Assembly: GCF_028898945.1 (NCBI RefSeq)
Contig: NZ_CP118607.1
Span: 3,024,001 to 3,088,000 of the forward strand
Origin: Pseudomonas sp. PSKL.D1
GTDB taxonomy: Bacteria > Pseudomonadota > Gammaproteobacteria > Pseudomonadales > Pseudomonadaceae
Length of the DNA stretch: 64,000 nt
Direction of reading: 5' to 3'
Below are positions 8,840-16,436 of this stretch, piece after piece. Within the stretch, counting starts at the first letter, position 1; each line of letters opens with the position of its first letter. The notes under the pieces are model-generated. The model had not been told where the DNA came from. It ran no database searches and saw nothing but the letters and a program-made list of their open reading frames with translations. Both the position numbers and the translations under genes were made by a program.

Positions 8840-9688
8840 TCAGCGCCTTCGCAGGTAGCTTTCCAGCGGGTCTTTGCTCAGGCCTTCCTGGGCTTGGGCC
8901 AGGGAATCGATGAACAGTGAAAACAGCTCGGACTGCTTGGCGATGTCGAGCTTGGTGTAAAGGTTTTTACGGTGGGTCTTGACCGTGTCCTCGCTGATGC
9001 CCAGGCGCTCGGCCAGCGAGCGCGTGGAATGGCCGCGCAGCAGGTACTGGGCGATGCGGCACTCACGTTCGGTCAGCAAGGATGAGCCAAAGTTGTTCAG
9101 GGCGGCGTTGATCTGCCGGCCCAGGGCGCTTTCGAAACGCCCGCCCAGGGCGTCGATGTCCAGGTGGCTCCATTGCCGCCGTACCATCGCCACCACCCAC
9201 GGCGCCACACACTTCAGGTCGCTTACGTGCTGGCGGTCCAGGCGGCGGGTACTGGCCAGGGCAACGGCAATGGTCAGGTGCTCGTCCAGCGGCACGATGA
9301 AGTTGAGTTCGTCCTCCAGGTGCGCGTGCTGGTAAAACGCCAGGTAGTATTCGCTGCGCTTGAAGTGGTCGGGGGCCACGTCGCTCAGGCGGTAGCAACC
9401 GGGTGCCACGCCGTCCATGCAGGCACGGTAGAACGGGCACAGCAGGTAGTAGCCTTCGAGGTAGCGCTGCACGTTGCCTTCCGGCAGCCATGGGCCTTCT
9501 TCGTCTTTGACGAACAGCGCCGAGGGCAGCCCCTTGCGCGGGTACAGGAACACGGTGATGGCTTGGCACGGGGCCAGCAGGCGCAGCGCGGCGAACAGCG
9601 CTTCGACAAAGCCCGGCGTACCCTGGGCGTCGATGACGCGGGCCATCTGCGCGTACCAGTCGGGCGATTTCAGCCGGTCTTTGCTCAT
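8840..9688 (-). CDS. LuxR-family transcriptional regulator
   Basis: The protein has 282 aa with a C-terminal LuxR/FixJ helix-turn-helix from about residue 205 to 265 (LTERECRIAQYLL...LGISEDTVKTHRKNLYTKL). The N-terminal 200 residues match no receiver or acyl-homoserine-lactone domain that I recognise, so it is probably a small-molecule-sensing or orphan regulator. It is read in the same direction as the aldehyde dehydrogenase, 65 nt upstream, and is the likely local regulator of that pair. An in-frame ATG at 9733 would add 15 residues. I chose MSKDRLK because the added stretch is low-complexity. Neither start has a strong Shine-Dalgarno site. Confidence 0.8.
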   Translation of the reverse strand: MSKDRLKSPDWYAQMARVIDAQGTPGFVEALFAALRLLAPCQAITVFLYPRKGLPSALFVKDEEGPWLPEGNVQRYLEGYYLLCPFYRACMDGVAPGCYRLSDVAPDHFKRSEYYLAFYQHAHLEDELNFIVPLDEHLTIAVALASTRRLDRQHVSDLKCVAPWVVAMVRRQWSHLDIDALGGRFESALGRQINAALNNFGSSLLTERECRIAQYLLRGHSTRSLAERLGISEDTVKTHRKNLYTKLDIAKQSELFSLFIDSLAQAQEGLSKDPLESYLRRR

Positions 9689-9750
9689 TGTGGTGGTCCC
9701 GTGTCGGGGTTGTTGTGCGGTGGATTGTTGCATGGGGCCAGCGGGGGAAC

Positions 9751-9770
9751 CATCACCCTTCGGGGTGATG
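9751..9770. promoter_or_regulatory. Stable UUCG-tetraloop hairpin upstream of the LuxR gene
   Basis: CATCACCC and GGGTGATG form a perfect 8-bp stem closed by TTCG on the plus strand. It lies 63 nt upstream of the LuxR-gene ATG. No T-run follows on either strand, so its role as leader structure or terminator is unclear. Confidence 0.4.
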
Positions 9771-9786
9771 GGTGGGGGCGCCGCTG

Positions 9787-9860
9787 GCGCGACGCATCGC
9801 GGATAAATCCGCTCCTACAGTGGCCCGTGTAGGAGCGGATTTATCCGCGATGCGTTGCGC
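9787..9860. repeat. Inverted pair of REP elements
   Basis: The arms 9792-9819 and 9828-9855 are perfect 28-nt reverse complements around an 8-nt centre. The repeat extends as GCGC/GCGC past one mismatch to 9787-9860. The core is the ATTTATCCGCG subtype. It separates the divergent LuxR gene and mdcR. Confidence 0.85.
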
Positions 9861-9920
9861 AGCGACGCCCGCTCCAGCCTATGGCATGATCGCTACCACC
9901 CTTATGGATGGCCCCACCGC

Positions 9921-10832
9921 ATGCTGATCGACGAAGAACTGACCCTGAAAAAGCTCGAAACCTTCCTCGCCTTCATGCGCAGCGGCAACCTGGGCCGCGC
10001 CGCCGCCGAGCTGTCCACCAGTGCGGTGAGCGTGCACCGGGCCATCCATTCGCTGGAAAGCGCCCTGCGCTGCCCGCTGTTCAAACATGAAGGCCGCCAA
10101 CTGATCCCGCTGGAAAGCGCCTATGTGCTGGAAAAAAAGGCCCGCCAACTGATCCAGGACGCCGAGCAGATGGTGCGCCAAACCCGCGAGGCCGCGGGCT
10201 TCTATGCCGAGCGCTTTCGCCTGGGGGCCTTGTACTCGCTGACCGTGAAGACCGTGCCCAAACTGGTGATGGGCCTGAAGCTGCGGCGCAGCGAGCTGAA
10301 CATCGACCTCACCCTGGGCTCGAACGTCGACCTGCTGCAGCGCCTGAAAAACCACGAGCTGGAGGCCATTCTGGTGTCGCTGGACGAGAGCGTGGCTGAT
10401 CCGGCCTGCGAGCAACTACCGCTGTTCTCGGACGATATCTTCCTCGCCGTGCCCACCGATTCGCCGTTCGCTGAGCAGCAAGAGGTAGACCTGGCCGACC
10501 TCGCGGCCTCCACCTTCATCACCCTGACGCAAGGCTTTGCCACCCACCGCGACGGCGCCCGGGTGTTCGAGCAGGCCGGGTTCGAACCCAAGGTGGCGAT
10601 GCAGGTGAACGATATCTTCACCCTGCTGAGCATGGTCAGCTCAGGGGTGGGCTTTGCCCTGCTGCCGGGGCGGATCGCGGCGGTGTACGAAAACCGCGTG
10701 CGGTTGATCCCGCTGCAGGCGCGCTACCGCCTGCAGCAGCACATCGGGGTGGTGTTTCTCAAGGCCCGCGAGCGCGAGCCTAACCTGTTGGCACTGCTGG
10801 CCGAGTGCCGGATGTACAGCCGGGAGCAGTAG
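9921..10832 (+). CDS. mdcR: LysR-family regulator of malonate decarboxylase
   Basis: This 303-aa LysR-type regulator has an N-terminal winged helix-turn-helix (about 8-65, with LETFLAFMRSGNLGRAAAEL) and a periplasmic-binding-like effector domain after about residue 90. It lies at the distal end of the mdc operon, convergent with mdcM and only 6 nt from it. That is the position of mdcR in Pseudomonas malonate decarboxylase clusters, where it activates the operon in response to malonate. The ATG of MLIDEEL is chosen; an upstream in-frame ATG would add 22 residues derived partly from REP sequence. A T-N11-A palindrome upstream of mdcA at 18181-18195 is a plausible target. The assignment rests on family plus position. 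Confidence 0.85.
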   Translation: MLIDEELTLKKLETFLAFMRSGNLGRAAAELSTSAVSVHRAIHSLESALRCPLFKHEGRQLIPLESAYVLEKKARQLIQDAEQMVRQTREAAGFYAERFRLGALYSLTVKTVPKLVMGLKLRRSELNIDLTLGSNVDLLQRLKNHELEAILVSLDESVADPACEQLPLFSDDIFLAVPTDSPFAEQQEVDLADLAASTFITLTQGFATHRDGARVFEQAGFEPKVAMQVNDIFTLLSMVSSGVGFALLPGRIAAVYENRVRLIPLQARYRLQQHIGVVFLKAREREPNLLALLAECRMYSREQ

Positions 10833-10838
10833 GCGCGT

Positions 10839-11603
10839 TCAGCCAACCAGGCCTCTGACACAGAAATACAGAATCGAAGGCCCCATCAAGCAGCCCAGCC
10901 CGGTATGGAAGGTCGCCGTCAGGGCGCCATAGGGCACCAGCCGCCGATCGGTTGCTGCCAGCCCGGCGGTCACCCCCGAAACGGTACCGGCCAACCCGCC
11001 AAAGACCATCGCCGAGCGTGGGTTGTCCAACGCCAGCAAACGCGCCGACACCGGGGTGAAGACCATCACCAGGATCGCCTTGATCAGCCCGGTGGCAATC
11101 GACAGTGCCATCACATCGGAACTCGCCCCCAGCGCCGCCCCCGTCACCGGGCCGACGATGTATGTCACTGCGCCAGCGCCAATGGTGGTCATGCTCACCG
11201 CGTCGCGGTAGCCGAAGGCATAGGCCACGGCGGCACCGACAATGAAAGGCAGCACCGTACCCAGCAGCAACGCCACCGCGCCGATCATCCCGGCCTTGCG
11301 CGCCTCGGTGGCCTGCACCTCGAACGCCGTGGCGACGATGGCGAAATCGCGCAGCATGGCACCGCCCATAAGGCCGATGCCAGAGAACAACGCCATGTCG
11401 GCAAGGCCCTTCTGGCCACCGGTCACGGTGCCGCCCACCCAGGCCAGTACCAGGCCGATGACGATGGCAATCGCCGAGCCGTGAACCCGGCCAAACGTCA
11501 GGTACTTCGACAGCAGCACCGACAACCACATGATCGCACCGACCACCGCGAAGGCCGTGATCAGGCCGTTGTGTTCCAGCGCATTGTCAATGATTGGCCA
11601 CAT
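10839..11603 (-). CDS. mdcM: Malonate transporter subunit MadM-type
   Basis: The 254-aa hydrophobic protein has about eight or more predicted membrane helices and matches MadM/MdcM, the larger subunit of the two-component malonate:sodium symporter. It works with the small MdcL subunit encoded just upstream and brings malonate into the cytoplasm for decarboxylation. The ATG at 11603 follows the mdcL stop by two bases and has GGAGG at suitable distance. A TTG two codons earlier is less likely. It is the last gene of the mdc operon. Confidence 0.9.
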   Translation of the reverse strand: MWPIIDNALEHNGLITAFAVVGAIMWLSVLLSKYLTFGRVHGSAIAIVIGLVLAWVGGTVTGGQKGLADMALFSGIGLMGGAMLRDFAIVATAFEVQATEARKAGMIGAVALLLGTVLPFIVGAAVAYAFGYRDAVSMTTIGAGAVTYIVGPVTGAALGASSDVMALSIATGLIKAILVMVFTPVSARLLALDNPRSAMVFGGLAGTVSGVTAGLAATDRRLVPYGALTATFHTGLGCLMGPSILYFCVRGLVG

Positions 11604-11605
11604 GA

Positions 11606-12028
11606 TCAACGCCCTCCTGCAGGGGCAAGCTGCGTGCTATTGGCCGGGGGGGCCTCCAGCGGAGGCAACGGTTCGCCGCGATGGCTGCGGCTGATCAGGG
11701 CAATGGTCACCCCACACACCAGCACCGCACCAATGGCCGCCAGCAGCGCGACTGGCCCGCCGTGCAACGCGGTGACCACATTTTGCTGGGCCGCCATGGC
11801 CACCACTACGGGGATGTACATGGCACCCCAGAACCCTACGCCAAACTCGCACTCTTTGCTCATGCCGCCATTGCGGTGCATGTAGAGCCGTGCGCAGATC
11901 AGCAGGATCATGGCGATCCCGACCCCACCCACATTGGATTTGACGCCCAGCAGCACGCCCAGGAAATCGCCGACGATAACGCCGGCCAGCGTGCACACCG
12001 CCAGCAGAGCCACACCATAAATGATCAT
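11606..12028 (-). CDS. mdcL: Malonate transporter subunit MadL-type
   Basis: This 140-aa membrane protein with four predicted helices (MIIYGVALLAVCTLAGVIVG at the start) corresponds to MadL/MdcL, the small partner of MdcM. It includes the conserved loop GVKSNVGGVGIAM. The C-terminal 25 residues are polar and proline-rich, probably a cytoplasmic tail. It sits between mdcH (60 nt upstream) and mdcM (two-base gap), consistent with a translationally linked transporter pair. Confidence 0.9.
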   Translation of the reverse strand: MIIYGVALLAVCTLAGVIVGDFLGVLLGVKSNVGGVGIAMILLICARLYMHRNGGMSKECEFGVGFWGAMYIPVVVAMAAQQNVVTALHGGPVALLAAIGAVLVCGVTIALISRSHRGEPLPPLEAPPANSTQLAPAGGR

Positions 12029-12088
12029 TGTTGTTGTCCTCAGCTTGTGTCGAAGTTGTTTGTTGTTGTTCTTCGAAATGCCGCGCGG

Positions 12089-13009
12089 TCATCGGTTCTG
12101 GGCCACCTCCTGGCGCAGCAGCGCGTCAAGGGTGTCCCAGCGGGTGGCCTCGATGGCCGTCACCCTGCCCTGTTCGAACACCTGCCGTGCCAGGCCGCTG
12201 AGCACGCCGCCCGGAGGCACTTCCAGGTGCAGGCGTACGCCCCGTTCATAGGCTGTGCGCAACGTACCTCGCCAGTCGACCACCCGGGCCATGTTGTTGG
12301 CCAGGTCGTCACGCAGGCGTTGCGGGTCGAAGATTGGCCGGGCACTGCTGCCGCTGAGGTAAGTGATACACGGGCGGTGCAGCGTGACCTCGGCAAAGGC
12401 ATGGGTCAGCTCGGCGGCCGGGCCGTCGAGCAATGGGCAATGGGACGGCACGCTCACGGCCAGGCGCTTGGCCACTCCTTGGCCACGGCTGCGCGCACGG
12501 GCGGCGACCTCGGCCATGGCGGTGTCGCTACCGGCGATGACAATCTGGTTGTCGCTGTTGAGGTTGGCGATGTACACCTCGCCGCCCACCTCGGCCAGCA
12601 AGTGCTCGACCGTGGCCAGGCCCACACCACTCAGGGCGGTCATGCCATAACCGCTGGGGTAGGCCCGTTGCATCAATGCCCCGCGCAGCGCCACCAGGCG
12701 CACGGCATCGGCCAGTTCCAGCGCCCCGGCCACCACGGCGGCGGGATAGGCGCCGATCGACAGGCCCGCGACGTAGTCCGGCGCCGGGCTGCGCTGCACC
12801 AGCCAGCGTGCCCAGGCAACCCCGGCCAGCAGCAGGCAAAGCTGCACAGCGCGGGTGGATTGCAGGGCTTGAGCAGTGTCCAGTGCCAGCGCCTGCTCGT
12901 TGAGGGTGTCGCAGGCTTCCTCCAGCAAGGCCGCCGAACCTTCCGGCAGGCGATGCAGCATGCCCGGCTGCTGCGCGCCCTGCCCCGGGAACGCGAACAG
13001 GCTGCTCAC
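12089..13009 (-). CDS. mdcH: Malonyl-CoA:ACP malonyltransferase of malonate decarboxylase
   Basis: This 306-aa FabD-like acyltransferase has FPGQGAQ (7-13) near the N-terminus, the nucleophile elbow GLSIG (82-86, Ser84) and the catalytic histidine in VPSHCPLL (His190). In the mdc system it loads a malonyl group from malonyl-CoA onto the acyl carrier subunit MdcC, priming the enzyme. The start is a GTG overlapping the mdcG stop (GTGA), with GGAG eight bases upstream. The longer frame to 13099 lies inside mdcG. Confidence 0.92.
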   Translation of the reverse strand: MSSLFAFPGQGAQQPGMLHRLPEGSAALLEEACDTLNEQALALDTAQALQSTRAVQLCLLLAGVAWARWLVQRSPAPDYVAGLSIGAYPAAVVAGALELADAVRLVALRGALMQRAYPSGYGMTALSGVGLATVEHLLAEVGGEVYIANLNSDNQIVIAGSDTAMAEVAARARSRGQGVAKRLAVSVPSHCPLLDGPAAELTHAFAEVTLHRPCITYLSGSSARPIFDPQRLRDDLANNMARVVDWRGTLRTAYERGVRLHLEVPPGGVLSGLARQVFEQGRVTAIEATRWDTLDALLRQEVAQNR

Positions 13010-13620
13010 GCTGCACACTCCAGGGCGTTCCAGGGGTCCAGCACCAAGCGCGCGCCCAGCGCCGATTTGAGCAGCACCCGACGCGCCACGCAGGCCCATT
13101 CACGCAAGGCGATGGCGCCTGTTGGGGTTTCCAGTTGCACATCGATGCGGCAAGGGCCGCAGTCAAGGATATCCAGCAGCTCCCGCGCCTTGGCCCGCGT
13201 CAGGGGCAACGGGGTGCGCAGGGTCAGGTCGAGGTCGCTGGCGGCATGCAGCACATTCACGCCCGTGGCCAGTTGGTAACCGACGCCCCCGGTGGGCCCC
13301 CAGGCCAGCCCGCTGGCATCGAGCACCGGAGCCACCGAGGCCAACGCCTGCAACGCCGGGCATGGGCTTTGGCCTTGCCAGCGCAGCGCCTCGGGGCTGA
13401 CCAGGCGCTGAACATCGGCCAGGTGCATTTCAAGCCCCAGACGCTGCGCTCGCCCTTCGCCTCGCAGGCCCACCGCCACTTGCCCCGGTGCGCAGGCTGC
13501 CCGACGCACCACCACCGGTTGCCCTGCACCCACCACACGCACGGCCCACGCCGGGGCGTCGGCTGGCAAGGCGCTCAAGGGCAGCCCCCAGAGCAGGTCG
13601 TGCGGTTGTGGCCGGTGCAT
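13006..13620 (-). CDS. mdcG: Phosphoribosyl-dephospho-CoA transferase (holo-ACP synthase)
   Basis: The 204-aa protein matches MdcG, the nucleotidyltransferase-like enzyme that attaches the 2'-(5''-triphosphoribosyl)-3'-dephospho-CoA prosthetic group to the MdcC carrier serine. The SDLDLTL segment near residue 125 gives the paired aspartates expected of a metal-dependent nucleotidyltransferase. The ATG of MHRPQPHD lies one base beyond the mdcE stop. Its 3' end overlaps the mdcH GTG. The protein is rich in Ala, Arg and Pro, as is usual here. Confidence 0.9.
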   Translation of the reverse strand: MHRPQPHDLLWGLPLSALPADAPAWAVRVVGAGQPVVVRRAACAPGQVAVGLRGEGRAQRLGLEMHLADVQRLVSPEALRWQGQSPCPALQALASVAPVLDASGLAWGPTGGVGYQLATGVNVLHAASDLDLTLRTPLPLTRAKARELLDILDCGPCRIDVQLETPTGAIALREWACVARRVLLKSALGARLVLDPWNALECAA

Positions 13621-13621
13621 T

Positions 13622-14413
13622 TCAGGCCTCCTGCCACTGGCGGCGCAGTGCGGCACGAACCTCGCGGGAGGCCCGGCGGTTTTCGCCTGAAAGGCGGGTC
13701 GAAAGGTCGGTCTGCTGGCCGATGTCGCGCACGGCTTCAGCCAGGCATGCCCGCACTTGTGCGAGGTCGGCTGCGCTCGGGGCCTCTGCGTTTTGAACCG
13801 CCAGGCGCCGCCACAACAGGCCGAGGGAGGCATAGCTGTCGAGGTCATAGGCCATGGGTGGCACCTGCGCCGCCAGCGCCTCCAGTTCGTCGACACTGCG
13901 CAAGGTAATGCGCGCTGCCGCCGCCTTGCCCATGGCGTGCACCATCACGCCGCTGTCGTCCAGCGCGATCAAGCGTTGGGCCTGGTAGCCATGGGCCAGA
14001 AACGCGCCGGACATGGCTTTGCCAACCAACAAACCCACCACCGGGTGCCCGGCTAGCCGCGCCTGCGCATAAGCCTGCACGGCACCGGCCAGCGCCTGGT
14101 GGATGCCCAACGCCTCTTCGCGGCGCCCGTAGGCCTGGCTAGGCACGTCGATGACCGCAATGACGGCGCGCTTTTCGCCATCCCGGTCCAGCGCCACCGC
14201 CTCGTTCACCGCCTTGGCCAGGCCCCAGCCTTCCAGCAGGCCGACTTCGCCATCGCGGGCACGGGGGAATGGGTTGTTGGCGTCCGGCACCACGGCGATG
14301 AAGCGCGTCAGGCGGTTGTCCAGCTCGGCGTCGATTACCCGTATCGATGCGGGGTAACCTGGCAACGCTTCACCACCGGCAAGGCCCGGCAGCCAGTTCA
14401 GGGCACGGTTCAT
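13622..14413 (-). CDS. mdcE: Malonate decarboxylase gamma subunit
   Basis: This 263-aa crotonase-like carboxyltransferase subunit pairs with MdcD to form the malonyl-S-ACP decarboxylase. The segment from VVGLLVGKAMSGAFLAHGYQ to LIALDDSGVMVHAMGKAAAARIT is the typical MdcE core with its oxyanion region. The ATG overlaps the mdcD stop as ATGA, indicating translational coupling and equal subunit production. Confidence 0.93.
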   Translation of the reverse strand: MNRALNWLPGLAGGEALPGYPASIRVIDAELDNRLTRFIAVVPDANNPFPRARDGEVGLLEGWGLAKAVNEAVALDRDGEKRAVIAVIDVPSQAYGRREEALGIHQALAGAVQAYAQARLAGHPVVGLLVGKAMSGAFLAHGYQAQRLIALDDSGVMVHAMGKAAAARITLRSVDELEALAAQVPPMAYDLDSYASLGLLWRRLAVQNAEAPSAADLAQVRACLAEAVRDIGQQTDLSTRLSGENRRASREVRAALRRQWQEA

Positions 14414-15258
14414 GGGGTATCTCCTTGGTAAAGGGCACGCACGGCGGCGGCGTCGAGTTGCGGGCAGTCAGCCCCCAAGCGTTCAAGCCGCGCAAGGTAA
14501 CCGGCGTAGTCCGCCGCGCGGTCGGCGGCGGGTGTGTCCAGCAACTGCAGCACCTGTTCGCGCAGGCTCGCCACGTCGTCGTTTACATAGGCGTCCACCA
14601 GGCCACTGGCATAACGCTGCTCACCGCCTGTGAGGCTCCAGATGAAGGGGCGGTCCTTGGCGTCGTACTCGGCAATGCCGGCTTCCTGCTCGATCACCTG
14701 CGGGCCATTGAGGCCCAGCCGCGCTTCGCGGGTGACCAACAGGTGGCTGCACAGGCCGGCGGCGATGGACATGCCACCGAAACAGCCCACCGACCCGGCA
14801 ATCAGGCCGATGACGGGCTGGTGGGTACGCAGCTCAACGATGGCGGCCTGGATTTCGGCAATGGCCGCCAGCCCCAGGTTGGCTTCCTGCAGGCGCACGC
14901 CACCGGTCTCCAGCAGCAACACAGCGCAGGTCGGGGTGCCCTTGCGGTTGTCCTCGATGGCAAGCTCAAGGGCGCCGGCAATCTTGGCGCCGCCCACCTC
15001 GCCCATGCTGCCCCCCTGGAAGGCGCCTTCGATGGCGGCGACCACGGTGTTGCGCCCGGCAAGCAGGCCTTTGGCGATGACCACGCCGTCGTCAGCCTGG
15101 GGCACGATGCCCTGGCGTGGCAGCCACGGTGACATCAGCCGGTCGAATGGGCCGAGCAGTTCGCGGAAGGTGCCCGCGTCCAGCAAGGCCTGGGCACGCT
15201 GGCGGGCGCCCAGTTCGACGAAGCTGCGGCTTTGCAGCAGGCGTGCGGTGTCAGTCAT
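14410..15258 (-). CDS. mdcD: Malonate decarboxylase beta subunit
   Basis: The 282-aa protein is the carboxyltransferase-like beta subunit that decarboxylates malonyl-S-MdcC together with MdcE. It has the acyl-CoA carboxyltransferase fold features, including VTREARLGLNGPQVIEQEAG and the glycine-rich GSVGCFGGMS loop. MTDTARLL is taken as the start. It overlaps the mdcC stop by eight bases and removes nine unlikely leading residues. Confidence 0.93.
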   Translation of the reverse strand: MTDTARLLQSRSFVELGARQRAQALLDAGTFRELLGPFDRLMSPWLPRQGIVPQADDGVVIAKGLLAGRNTVVAAIEGAFQGGSMGEVGGAKIAGALELAIEDNRKGTPTCAVLLLETGGVRLQEANLGLAAIAEIQAAIVELRTHQPVIGLIAGSVGCFGGMSIAAGLCSHLLVTREARLGLNGPQVIEQEAGIAEYDAKDRPFIWSLTGGEQRYASGLVDAYVNDDVASLREQVLQLLDTPAADRAADYAGYLARLERLGADCPQLDAAAVRALYQGDTP

Positions 15259-15550
15259 GGGCGATCTCCTCGAAGCCTTGTTCAAGGCGCAGGCGCACTA
15301 CACCGGGGGTGGCGCCGAAGTCATGGATGTCGATGTTAACGGCGGGCCAGTCGCGGCCTTCGAACAAACGCTGGAACAGCTGCTGCCAGCGGGCGCCGCT
15401 GCCGTTGACCGAGGTCACCACCTGGATCTGCAACTGGCCGGCGTTACCAGGTTCGATCAGCACTTCGAGGTCGCCGGAGCTGACGCAGCCAACCAGGGTG
15501 CGGCCTCGGCCAGGCGCGCTGGCGGGGAATTGAAAGTTGAGGGTTTCCAT
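15251..15550 (-). CDS. mdcC: Malonate decarboxylase acyl carrier protein (delta subunit)
   Basis: This 99-aa small acidic protein is the acyl carrier subunit. The sequence GCVSSGDLEV puts serines at 24 and 25. In Klebsiella, Ser25 carries the triphosphoribosyl-dephospho-CoA group, and the same position is conserved here. Acetyl and malonyl groups ride on this arm between MdcA, MdcD/E and MdcH. The ATG lies one base after the mdcB stop. Confidence 0.95.
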   Translation of the reverse strand: METLNFQFPASAPGRGRTLVGCVSSGDLEVLIEPGNAGQLQIQVVTSVNGSGARWQQLFQRLFEGRDWPAVNIDIHDFGATPGVVRLRLEQGFEEIAHD

Positions 15551-15551
15551 G

Positions 15552-16436
15552 TCACAGGCTCCCGGCTTTGTCGAGGAACAGGCAGGCGGCCAGCAAGTCG
15601 GCGGCGCCGCCTGGTGAGGCGTTCAGGTGCAGCAGGTGGGCGTCAAGCTGGCGCAATTGACGGCGCCCGGCCAGCGACGCACTGCCGCCGGTTTCCAGCA
15701 CGGCGCGAGCGCCCTGCTGCACGGCATGCAGGCCTTGCGGGCCAGCGCGCCAGAGCACGCAGGTGTCGGTCAGTGCGGCCATGATGGCGAGCAAGGCATC
15801 GAGCCGGGCGTGGCTTTCGCTGACGCCTGCGGCGCGGCTGCGGCGCAGTTGCGGCAGGCCATGGTCAATCACGGCAGGAAAGCCTTGCTGGGCCTGCTCG
15901 CGGGCACCGCTGATGCCGTAACGGCGGCGCACCTGGGCACCGTGGCTGTCTTGTGCGGCGGCTGCAGGGTCGTCGATCAAGGCAATGCGGCCGGCTTTGG
16001 CGGCCACGGTTTCAGGGGCGGCCTTGGGGGCCAGCGCCTGGGCTGCAACCAGCAGGCCGAGCGCCCAGATCGCGCCACGGTGGGTGTTGACGCCGCCGGT
16101 GGTGGCCAGCATGGCGGCCTCACCTTCGCGGCCGATCTGCCCCAAGGCTGCACGCAGGGGTTGAGTGATCTGGCCGTGGGTTTGGCCGGCTTCGGCCATT
16201 TGCCGCAGGCAGGGCCACAGGGCCAGGGCCGAGGCATGCATCAGGGCCAGGGTCATGTCGGAATGGGCGCCGCTGCTGCGGCGGTCGACCAGGCCGGGTT
16301 TGGGGGACAGGTCGGCTTCGTCGATCAGGGCTTCTATGGCCAGGTCGGCGAGGTGGTCTGGCAGGGAGACCGTTTCAAACCGTGCTGGCCTCATCGCGGC
16401 GGTCCGACGTTTCGGTAAATCCGCTCCTACAGGCAT
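15552..16436 (-). CDS. mdcB: Triphosphoribosyl-dephospho-CoA synthase with REP-derived N-terminus
   Basis: The 294-aa protein matches MdcB, which makes the prosthetic-group precursor from ATP and dephospho-CoA. The family core starts at [25 protein letters not shown] and includes [13 protein letters not shown]. The best start is the ATG at 16436: it shares a base with the mdcA stop (TGATG) and has AGGAG six bases upstream. The next 14 codons are then the reverse complement of a REP element (16392-16433), giving a foreign, basic leader before a second ATG at 16394 that has no Shine-Dalgarno site. The 42-nt element keeps the frame. The enzyme body looks intact. Confidence 0.88.
   Translation of the reverse strand: MPVGADLPKRRTAAMRPARFETVSLPDHLADLAIEALIDEADLSPKPGLVDRRSSGAHSDMTLALMHASALALWPCLRQMAEAGQTHGQITQPLRAALGQIGREGEAAMLATTGGVNTHRGAIWALGLLVAAQALAPKAAPETVAAKAGRIALIDDPAAAAQDSHGAQVRRRYGISGAREQAQQGFPAVIDHGLPQLRRSRAAGVSESHARLDALLAIMAALTDTCVLWRAGPQGLHAVQQGARAVLETGGSASLAGRRQLRQLDAHLLHLNASPGGAADLLAACLFLDKAGSL
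16392..16433. repeat. REP element inside the mdcA-mdcB junction (copy 2)
   Basis: This 42-nt element differs at two positions from the copies at 3624-3665 and 18224-18265, and lies in the same orientation. It falls directly behind the mdcB start codon, so it is probably translated. With the copy at 18224 it forms a direct repeat flanking mdcA. Confidence 0.85.
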
